Positions 27,091 to 34,816 of a stretch of 64,000 bases of DNA are shown one piece after another. The stretch comes from G963665215 sp963665215 (lineage in GTDB: Bacteria; Chloroflexota; Dehalococcoidia; Lucifugimonadales; CAUZJF01): positions 1 to 64,000 of the forward strand of contig CAXXWW010000006.1 of the NCBI GenBank assembly GCA_963665215.2, given 5' to 3'. The first letter of the stretch is position 1; the number at the start of each line of letters is the position of its first letter. Made by a program: the position numbers and the translations under genes. The notes under the pieces were generated by a model that did no database searches, was not told where the DNA came from, and saw nothing but the letters and a program-made list of their open reading frames with translations.

Positions 27091-27386
27091 AAAGGGTTCA
27101 GATGTCCGACAGCGTCATACTCTGCGCCACCCACCCGTTTGGCAGCCAGGTTGCACAGCCAGCAAGACAATGCGGTGAAGATGTAGACGAAGGCGCCGTA
27201 CGGTAGAGGGGCCAACTTGCCTACCGAAAGTGCACCGCCTCCGCCACCCGCTGCAACCGCCAGTAAGGTGAATGGCAAGAAGACCAGGCCCAAGAAACAG
27301 TAGAGGATGGCAGCCGCCCTACTGGTCCGGTGGACCCATACGCGGCTTATCCGTTTGTTCACAGCCATCCCTCCGCTCGCCCTCAC
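27087..27386 (-). CDS. small membrane protein, two TM segments
   Basis: 99 residues. Hydrophobic segments at about 26-48 (AILYCFLGLVFLPFTLLAVAA) and 60-82 (LPYGAFVYIFTALSCWLCNLA) with a Gly-rich loop between them. The layout, a DUF3566-like hairpin, suggests a small integral membrane partner. It overlaps the following gene by 4 bases and starts 52 bases after the VWA gene, so it belongs to the operon. No function known. Confidence 0.6.
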   Translation of the reverse strand: MRASGGMAVNKRISRVWVHRTSRAAAILYCFLGLVFLPFTLLAVAAGGGGGALSVGKLAPLPYGAFVYIFTALSCWLCNLAAKRVGGAEYDAVGHLNPL

Positions 27387-27438
27387 CTCTTTGACGCCTT
27401 CGAACTTCGTTGTGCACCCCCTTGTGAGCCATATTTCT

Positions 27439-30400
27439 TCAGAAATACCTGCTGAACTCCGCTAGGACGCGTGCCAGGTCCTCCTCGGCGACGCCCTGGA
27501 ACTCGGCCCCGGTCGCCTGGGCGATGATCCGGCCTACCTGCAGGTCGGCGTCGTCGCCGATGCCTATGAAGAATATCTGGACGGGATGGCGGGTTTTGAA
27601 GGCCAGCTCGGTGCCTATGACGCACTCCTTCGCCACGGAACTTCCTCCTCTTTCCACCGCCTGCAAATTGCCTTTCATACCATCAAACGTCTCGATGCGA
27701 CGCTCGTTGCAGGACATCATCTGGATGAGGTCGTCCAACCGAACCGCCCCGCGATTCGCCAGGCCGTCGGTAAGTACTACGACGCCGCGAATGGCGTCCC
27801 GGTCGCCCGGTGCCGCCGCGTCCGTCATCTCAATGGCGGCCTTGATGGCGTCGTAGAGGGCTGTCTCGCCCCTGGCGCGCATCTTCTCGGCGGCCTCCGC
27901 TATCTCGAAGCGGCTCTCGGCCAGGGGCGCAACCGGGACCCGCGTGTTGATGGCGTCGTCGAAGGTTACCAGGCCAACCTGGTTGTTCCTGGCCATGGTG
28001 TCCGGGGCGCGGATCAGGCCGTTCTTGGCTTGCGCGATCTTGGTGCCCATCATAGAACCCGACGTGTCCACGACGACGGTCACTATCCCCGGCCTCTTTA
28101 CTTGCTCCCAGTTTTGGTCGATGGCCGCCGCGACATCCGGCCTGGTCATCGAAGGATTGAGTACGATTGTTGGTTCTTCGGGGTTCAGTCCGAACTCACT
28201 GCTGATCTTGCTGCCGGGGAAGTTGAGAGCGAGGTCTGTCCCCGGCCGAAATCCCGCGGCCATGAATGCTCGCTGCTGCTCATCTTCCCGGATGAAGTCA
28301 ATCCACTGCTGTGACGCCTCAACCTGCTCCTCGCTCACCCAATGAGCCTGAACGATGCAGGCGCAGTTCTTGCGCGGCATGGAGCCTTCCTTCGGATAGA
28401 TCATGACCATGCGTTTCTCAATGGGAGGGGCCGTGGTCTTTATTCCATTCACGTAGGACTTTTCGGTCCCTTCATACAGGTGGATGAGGTTGTCCTCGGG
28501 CATGATGAAGAAGTGGCCGTAGCGAGGCCCCTGATGGATCTTGGTGTTCAGGACGGTTGTGCCGATCAGGTAGTGGTCTATCAGGCCCTGGAACTCCTTG
28601 ACGTAGGCAACCACCTCCGGATCGTTCACGTCGCCTACGGTGAGGTCCTCCGGCGGTTTGTTCGCTGCAAAGGAGTAGAGGGCGAGGTGGAGGCTGCGTC
28701 CGGTGCTGGAGGTGGTGGGGTCGGCGAAGGCCAACAGGGGCCTCCGCCCCCATTCAGCCCTGGCGCAGGGGTAGCGCTCCCACCCGAGGGGGTCGTTTCT
28801 CAACGCTATTATGTCGGCGAATCCGATCTTCTTCTCGGGCCAGCCCAGGCATTTGGCCATCTCCTCGTAGGTGACGATGCCGATCACTGGCCGGACGATG
28901 CTTTCGGCGGCGTCGAGGTCCACCACAGCGCGGCCCACTTCGTAATTGGTGGTTACCAGCCAGTGAGCGCTTGAGGGAGTGACGATAGTTGGGTCCGGGA
29001 TGTTCTTGACGACGTACCCGTTAGTTTCCTTGTGAAGATCTCTCCGCGTTCCATTTCCCAAAAGCTCGCTCAAGTACTTGCCCTGCAGCTCTGAGGGGGC
29101 ATCATACACCTCAACGACGACCCTCGTACCGCCAATCCTGTGGCCGGCCTTATTGAACTCTTTGGCCATGTCTTTCAGCAGCCCATCCCGCGTCAGGTGG
29201 CCGGTGGCCCAGTGGGCGACCACGACCCTGGGCTCCGGCGGAGCGGGCCAGAGGACCGCGCCTAAAATCAAACCGACGATGCCGAAAATCCATATGGTCG
29301 CGATTAGCGAGAGCACCCTCTCGCGCGTCAGGTTGAGCTCAGACATTGAAGACACCGCCTTTCTTGGCGTAGCTAGTCTCACTCCAAACCTCAAGACATC
29401 CGGCACGGTAGAGGAGCCGGTCGACACGGTCCGCATCGCGAAGCTTGGGGTGCTCCCCAGCCCACGAAGAACCATCGACATCCCTAGCCCGGCCCCGCCC
29501 AGCGCCCAGACGAGGGTGACGGCCGCCGTCGAGACGCCCATCCGCGCGTAATGGGCGATATTCCAGAGCCCGAGTCGCATCGGGCGGGATATGGTGGAGA
29601 CGCCGAGCGCCAGGTACCCAAGGGCCGCATAGCCGCTCCTCCCCAAGTAGCGAAGCGCCAGGCCGACGGCCACAGCGGTCGTGGAGACGCCCAGCCACAC
29701 GTGGCGCGCGACGACGGTGACGCCGAGCCAGAGGTAGCGTAGCAACGGACCGACGGCCACAGCGATCGTGGAGACCCCCAGCCACAGGTGGCCCGCGACG
29801 GTCACGCCGAGCCAGAGGTAGCGCAGCAGCGTCCCGACAGCCATGGCGACCGTCGAGACGCCCAGCCACAGGTAGCGCAGCAGCGTACCGACGGCCACAG
29901 CGACCGTCGAGAGGCCCAGCCAGATGTGGCGCCCGACGATAGCGATGCCGAGCCCGAGGTAGCGCAGCATTGCTCCAACGGCCACAGCGGTCGTGGAGAC
30001 GCCCAGCCACAGGTGGCGCGCGACGATAGCGATGCCGATCCAGAGGTAGCCCAGCATTGCACCGACTGCGACAGCGACCGTCGAGACGCCCAGCCACAGG
30101 TGGCGCGCGACGATAGCGATGCTGAGCCGGAGGTAGGGCAGCAGCGCACCGACGGCCACAGCGATCGCGGAGAGGCCCAGCCACAGATACCCGAGGGTGG
30201 TGGCGACGCCGAGCCAGAGGTAGCGCAGTAGCGCTCCGACGGCCACAGCGATCGTGGAGAGGCCCAGCCACACGTGGCGCGCGACGATAGCGACGCCGAG
30301 CCAGAGGTAGCGCAGCAGCGCTTCGACATCCAGAGCGATGGTAGAGGTAGCCACCCGCAGGTAGCGCGCGACGATGGAGACGGCCAGCCGCAGGTGGCGC

Positions 30401-31317
30401 GCGACAATAGCGATGCCGAGCCAGAGGTAGCGCAGCAGCGCTCCGACAGCCACAGCGACCGTCGAGAGGGCCAGCCACAGTTGGCGCGCGACGATGGAGA
30501 CGGCCAGCCGCAGGTGGCGCGCGACGATAGCGATGCCGAGCCAGAGGTAGTGCAGTAGCGTCCCGACAGCCAAGGCGACCGTCGAGACACGGAGCCCTGC
30601 GTAGCGGCTTGCGGTGGCGACCCTCGGCCGCGCGTGTCGTAAGAACGAGGAAATGCCGGTACCCGCGTAGTACAGAGGGATAAGGACCAGTACCGCCGCG
30701 AGCCCGACGAGTAGCTTGAAGGCACCGGAGACGCCCAGCCGCGAATAGCGGGTGATAGTGGAGACGCACGCCCGCAAATAGCCCAGCGCTACGCCGACGG
30801 CCCCGGTAATTGCGATGACGCCAAGCCAGAATGGGCGGACAATGGCCGAGAGCACCTGCCACGCGTATCGTAGGAGGATCGAGATTGTCAGCCACAGGTA
30901 GCGCGCGACGATAGCGATGCCGAGCCAGAGGTAGCGCAGCAGCGCACCGACATCCAGAGCGATGGTAGAGGCAGCCACCCGCAGGTAGCGCGCGACGATA
31001 GCGATGCCGTGCCGCACGCCGGGCGGTGCCAGGCTCAAGGCCGTCACACCCAGGACGGCGCCTGCGACGGATGCATGTCTGAGCGAGGATGGGAGGGTGC
31101 GTGTGGCACCCTCGTCGACCATGCCCTGGGAAAGGGCCCAGGCGACCAGAGTGTTGTTATACGCCCAGAGGGCGACGGAGGTCCCCACGAGAGCCAGTCC
31201 GATAGCCAGGAAAGGCAGCCAACCTGCCAGTCCCGCTCTCGTGAAGCGCTCCGCCACCGACACTTTCACCCCCCTGCTTGCCCCGTAGTTGAGCTCATAG
31301 GCCCCTGGCATCCTCAT
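27439..31317 (-). CDS. fusion of hydrophobic 11-residue-repeat region with substrate-binding and VWA domains
   Basis: 1292 residues. Residues 1-100: two TM segments. About 110-600: an array of hydrophobic units such as YLWLGIAIVAR, HLRLAVSIVAR and HLWLGVSTVAVAVGAMLRY, each with one Arg or His, built on an 11-residue period with 18-residue variants. Residue 658 is Met of MSELNLTRERVLSL, followed by a TM helix and a solute-binding-like domain (VVVAHWATGHLTRDGLLKDMAKEFN). From about 1075 comes a VWA domain with complete MIDAS: DTSGS, the Thr in ARGETALYD and the Asp in LTDGLANRG. Domains 658-1292 resemble known substrate-binding/VWA proteins; the repeat fusion is unusual. The start overlaps the pspA-like stop (ATGA). 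Likely membrane-bound with the VWA part outside. Confidence 0.8.
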   Translation of the reverse strand: MRMPGAYELNYGASRGVKVSVAERFTRAGLAGWLPFLAIGLALVGTSVALWAYNNTLVAWALSQGMVDEGATRTLPSSLRHASVAGAVLGVTALSLAPPGVRHGIAIVARYLRVAASTIALDVGALLRYLWLGIAIVARYLWLTISILLRYAWQVLSAIVRPFWLGVIAITGAVGVALGYLRACVSTITRYSRLGVSGAFKLLVGLAAVLVLIPLYYAGTGISSFLRHARPRVATASRYAGLRVSTVALAVGTLLHYLWLGIAIVARHLRLAVSIVARQLWLALSTVAVAVGALLRYLWLGIAIVARHLRLAVSIVARYLRVATSTIALDVEALLRYLWLGVAIVARHVWLGLSTIAVAVGALLRYLWLGVATTLGYLWLGLSAIAVAVGALLPYLRLSIAIVARHLWLGVSTVAVAVGAMLGYLWIGIAIVARHLWLGVSTTAVAVGAMLRYLGLGIAIVGRHIWLGLSTVAVAVGTLLRYLWLGVSTVAMAVGTLLRYLWLGVTVAGHLWLGVSTIAVAVGPLLRYLWLGVTVVARHVWLGVSTTAVAVGLALRYLGRSGYAALGYLALGVSTISRPMRLGLWNIAHYARMGVSTAAVTLVWALGGAGLGMSMVLRGLGSTPSFAMRTVSTGSSTVPDVLRFGVRLATPRKAVSSMSELNLTRERVLSLIATIWIFGIVGLILGAVLWPAPPEPRVVVAHWATGHLTRDGLLKDMAKEFNKAGHRIGGTRVVVEVYDAPSELQGKYLSELLGNGTRRDLHKETNGYVVKNIPDPTIVTPSSAHWLVTTNYEVGRAVVDLDAAESIVRPVIGIVTYEEMAKCLGWPEKKIGFADIIALRNDPLGWERYPCARAEWGRRPLLAFADPTTSSTGRSLHLALYSFAANKPPEDLTVGDVNDPEVVAYVKEFQGLIDHYLIGTTVLNTKIHQGPRYGHFFIMPEDNLIHLYEGTEKSYVNGIKTTAPPIEKRMVMIYPKEGSMPRKNCACIVQAHWVSEEQVEASQQWIDFIREDEQQRAFMAAGFRPGTDLALNFPGSKISSEFGLNPEEPTIVLNPSMTRPDVAAAIDQNWEQVKRPGIVTVVVDTSGSMMGTKIAQAKNGLIRAPDTMARNNQVGLVTFDDAINTRVPVAPLAESRFEIAEAAEKMRARGETALYDAIKAAIEMTDAAAPGDRDAIRGVVVLTDGLANRGAVRLDDLIQMMSCNERRIETFDGMKGNLQAVERGGSSVAKECVIGTELAFKTRHPVQIFFIGIGDDADLQVGRIIAQATGAEFQGVAEEDLARVLAEFSRYF
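29530..30990 (-). repeat. coding tandem repeat array (33-54-87 base units)
   Basis: The DNA repeats imperfectly with units of 87 bases (29 codons) and 54 bases, themselves built from 33-base modules. Typical pieces are CTCCGACGGCCACAGCGATC and GGTGGCGCGCGACGATAGCG. Sequence identity between units is high enough for slippage to change copy number. Confidence 0.75.
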
Positions 31318-32092
31318 GGGGCGCCTCCTGCGTCATGGCGTCCCGGATACGGGACGCCGTCGGTGTAATCATCTTCCACACTGCCCAGGGCCGGCCTCGG
31401 TCCCAGGTCCCCTCGAAGCGCCGCCAGCTCCTCTTCTACCGCCTCCGTTTCCGCGACCTGGCGTAGCTCGCGCTCCACTACATCGCCACCGCCGGCGGGT
31501 AGGGCGAGGGCGCCGCTGTCTACCAGGGAGTCGATGGCGGAGGCGTGGGCAAGCATGCGCCCGATTTTTTCCTCGGCCCGCCCCAGGGCATGCCCAGGTC
31601 GCTGAAGTCTCGCGACACACCGCCGAGGGCCTCGTTTACGCGCACGTGGGCCTCCGCGGCGGTGTACCGGGCAGCGATGGTCTGGCGCTGCGTGCGGAAC
31701 TCCTCGATGCGAGCCGCAAGCTGCTGCTCGGATAAGACCATCCTTCCCTCCTCCTCCTCGACCTCGGCCACCTGGACCCCCAGCCTTTCCAGCTCGCCCA
31801 GGGCCCGCTGCTTGCGCTCCAGCGCGAGCCTGGCGAGGTCCTCTCGACCGGCGGCGCGAGCCCGCCTGGCCTGGTCCTCCAACCGGGGCACCCTGGCGTC
31901 AAGGGTCTTGACCTGCTGCTGGAGCTGGCGTTTGGAGATGGCCACCTCGATCAGCCCGTGCTTGACCCGGCGCAGGAGCTCGTGCTGCTGCTCGTCGACG
32001 TAGCCCAGCACCTCTCGCGGGTCCTCGACCCGGTCCAGCGCCGCCCTTCCCTTTGCCCTGAGGATGATGAGAACTCTTGACCAGATACTCAT
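31314..32092 (-). pseudogene. PspA/IM30 (ESCRT-III-like) family protein, one-base frameshift
   Basis: Starts MSIWSRVLIILRAKGRAALD with the membrane-inserting N-terminal helix and a long coiled coil (DPREVLGYVDEQQHELLRRV, ISKRQLQQQVKTL) typical of PspA/Vipp1. After SRDFSDLG the match goes on one base shifted: HALGRAEEKIGRMLAHASAI, DSLVDSGAL, then an acidic tail to 31314. The shift is at a CCC run (31593-31595), one base short. The rebuilt product is about 259 aa. PspA polymers protect and repair the membrane under stress. Start ATG 32092; stop overlaps the next gene. Confidence 0.75.
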
Positions 32093-32171
32093 GTGACACC
32101 TCCTGTCGGTTACGCGGTAGTCATATCTCCGCTGCTAATTCGCTAAGGGCAAGTGCCTCAACTGCTTTGGG

Positions 32172-32573
32172 CTACTCTGCGTCGGCGTACATCTCGAAAT
32201 TGCGGAACTCTTGCACCCCCCAGTAGATCTGCGCGCCTCCGTAGATGGTCCAGCCTCCGAAGCCGCCACTGAAGATGTTGAGGAGGCCGATAGCCACCAG
32301 GGCCACGCCGATTGCAATGAACAGTCCCCTATGAGCCAAAAGGAGGCTCAAAGCACCCAGGGGCACCACGACGAACGCCCACGCTGGGTCCAGGAAGGGT
32401 ATGAAGAACTAGGCGACCCCGATGACGATGAGCCCGATCCCCCAGCCGCGGAGCTCACCCCGCATCCCGTCGCGCGTTGGCTGGTCTCCCTCGACGTCCG
32501 CCTGCTTTTCGTAGGCTTCCCGTTCGACCGGAGGGACCTCTCTCTTGAAGGGCAGGTCTTGCCTGTCAACCAT
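32172..32573 (-). pseudogene. small membrane protein with internal amber codon
   Basis: From ATG 32573 (GGGAGGTG upstream) the frame reads MVDRQDLPFKREVPPVE...GWGIGLIVIGVA, then TAG at 32409-32411, then FFIPFLDPAWAFVVVPLGAL, SLLLAHRGLFIAIGVALVAI and GGWTIYGGAQIYWGVQEFRN. Together 133 codons with three TM segments, clearly one protein. The stop is either a nonsense mutation or an error. The first gene of the minus-strand operon that continues with the PspA-like gene. Confidence 0.6.
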
Positions 32574-33007
32574 CGCCTTTCACCTCCCATTTATCCTGCT
32601 GCTTGTCGCCGGCTCTCATTTACGTCTTTCCCATCACGCGGCGCGTCTACTTCACGGCTCTCACTCCTTTCCCCTGGCAGGCATCGGTCCTAATGGCTGC
32701 ACATACACACTGCGGGGCGCTTGCTGTCAGAAACTCACGTGTCACTGCCAAAGACTGCCGACGCTGGTCCACGAGTAGCCCCCCCCTCTGCACAGAAAGG
32801 CGATGGCATCAAACCATCGCCTCTCTCCTAACCCTGTTGTGGCCGGGTCGCCGCCGGCTATTCGGTTGTGCTGTGTGTCATCTGTTCCGCCGTCAGCCTC
32901 CGCCATTCGTGGTGGATGATGGGCCTGGGGAGCTGCGCCCCGGCGTATCCTGTGACGTAGGTGGCGCCTGACCGGCTCCATCCCTGGCCGGGCGACAGGC
33001 GTCATAG
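32574..33007. other. 434-base upstream region of the operon
   Basis: No protein-like frame. An 8-bp perfect hairpin GGCGATGG-CATCAA-ACCATCGCC lies at 32799-32821 and could act as an attenuator or terminator, though no T-run follows. The promoter of the minus-strand operon should be here; no clear -35/-10 pair was found. Confidence 0.35.
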
Positions 33008-34376
33008 GAGGTATCTTCAAAAAGTGTGTAAACAGTCAGGCGGTGTACCCTCTCTCTGAACAACACGGGCTCGAGGCCCAAGAGAGGAGATAGACCGCCC
33101 ATGAGGAAGGAAAGCACTGAGAGTAGGTCGGAGTCAAGGCCGGAGTGGGAGCAGTTGGAGGATTGGGTGCGAAGCCAGGTCCAGAGGCTGATCCAGGAGT
33201 TGCTGGAGGAGGAGGTGACGGCGTTTCTGGGAAGGGCGAAGTCGGCGCTCAGATCCGACTCGGACTCACGATACCGGCTATCGGAACGGATACGGCAGAG
33301 CCCGGAGGCTTACGCTGAGTTCGGGAACGATACAGCTGAGGCGGCCGCGAGTCCGCGATACCGAGGAGCAGTTCGAGAGCCGGCTGCTGCCGCTGTTCGT
33401 CAACAGGACCAGGAAGGTTGCTGAGTTGATCCCCGAGCTGTACCTGCACGGTCTATCCGAAGGCGACTTCGATCTGGCTTTGCGGGGGCTGCTGGGAGAG
33501 GACGCACCGGTATCGGCGAGCACGGTGGCCCGGTTGAAGGATAAGTGGAACGATGAGCTTGCCCAATGGCGCAGCCGGCCCCTCGATGACCTGGAAGTGG
33601 TCTACATGTGGGTGGATGGAGTCTACGTCAAGGCTGGTCTTGAGAAGGAGAAGGCGGCGGTACTGGTGGTGATGGCGGCCCTGAGCGACGGGAGCAAGGT
33701 GGTGGTGAGCGCTGTTCCTGGATACAGGGAGTCCACAGAGAACTGGTCCGAGGTGCTCAGGGACATCAAGCGCCGGGGCTTGAGCTGCCCGAGGCTGGTG
33801 GTTGGAGACGGACACCTGGGCATCTGGGGAGCTCTGCGCAACGTCTGTCCGCAGGCGGCAGAGCAACGCTGCTGGAACCACAAGATCGTAAACGTGCTCG
33901 CCAAGCTTCCAAAGCGACAACAGGACCAGGCCAAGCTCATGCTGCGTACTATCCCCTACGCGCCGACTCGGACAGAGGCTGAGCGGCTCAGGACGGTGTT
34001 CACCAGGTGGTGCGGCGACCATTCCTACGAGGCGGCCTCAGAGGCCTTGGAGCGGGACTGGGACCGCATGGTCACCTTCTATGACTTCCCAAAGGAGCAC
34101 TGGGGGCACCTTCGCACGACGAACCCGGTAGAATCACCCTTCGCGGCCCTCAGGCTTCGGACCGATGCCGCCAAGCGCTACAAGAGGGTCGATCGGGCGA
34201 TAGCGGTGATCTGGAAAATGTTGATGGTCGCCGAACAGCGCTTCAGGCGTCTGAAGGCCCCTGAGTTGATCGAAGACGTCTATCTCGGTGCACAGTATGC
34301 GGATGGAATCGCCATTGAATCAACGGCTGAGAAGGTCGCCGCCTGATGTCGTTTACACACCTATTGACGTAACCTC
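33008..34376 (+). mobile_element. IS256-family element, copy 3 (1369 bp)
   Basis: Same ends as copies 1 and 2 and one base longer. Left flank CGTCATAG, right flank CGCGTGGG: no target duplication. It cuts the gene on its right. Confidence 0.9.
33101..34346 (+). pseudogene. IS256-family transposase, copy 3, frameshifted
   Basis: Same gene as copies 1 and 2 with one extra base in GACTCACGATACC near 33268, which breaks the frame after about codon 56 and leaves a second open part from 33426. Catalytic residues remain in the second part, but the N-terminal DNA-binding region is separated, so this copy is probably inactive. Confidence 0.88.
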
Positions 34377-34685
34377 CGCGTGGGCGTTCTTGCGGTTGCC
34401 CATGTGCCAGGTCCGCGCCTTGCTGGGCACCCTCATGGCGCCGGTCTCGCCACTGACCCTGTAGTCCAGCGGCCTAAGCCACCCCGGCAGGCGCGCATCG
34501 CCGTCCCGCGCCCTTAGGGCGTCCCTCCCGCCGGAGACCCTGTGGTCCCGCAGTGCTGCCAGGCGTGCTTCTCTTGCTACTACGAACCTTCGCTGCCTCT
34601 CAGCGCGCCTCTCGCGCCGGGTGAGCGTCACTTTCTCCGCGGCCTGTGCTGCATCTTTGTGGAGTGCCCTTGACATCAAGGGCAT
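34377..34685 (-). CDS. hypothetical basic protein, 3' end cut by IS256 copy 3
   Basis: About 103 residues remain, very rich in Arg (RRERRAERQRRFVVAREARL) with two short direct motifs, DHRVSGGRDALR and DYRVSGETGAMR. No family recognised. The frame runs into the IS right end, so the true C-terminus is lost. No clear ribosome-binding site; it may not be a gene. The remaining bases up to 34816 hold nothing recognisable. Confidence 0.3.
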
Positions 34686-34816
34686 CGTACGGTACGTTTT
34701 ATGCGACGTGCAAGTAGCTACGGCGTAGAGTTATCGCCAGATATCAGAAGACCTAGCAGTTAAGGCTCCTCAGGGCGACGCACCTGCTACAGAATATAAC
34801 GGGAGCGTAGCAAAAG

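Noticed and set aside
29339..30895. 518-codon minus-strand frame inside the 1292-residue gene
   Set aside because: It is a shifted reading of the repeat array; Arg-rich periodic translation mirrors the DNA repeats. The main frame has the membrane pattern and continues into known domains.
32791..32830. Riboswitch upstream of the PspA operon
   Set aside because: Only a single short hairpin; no conserved aptamer sequence recognised.
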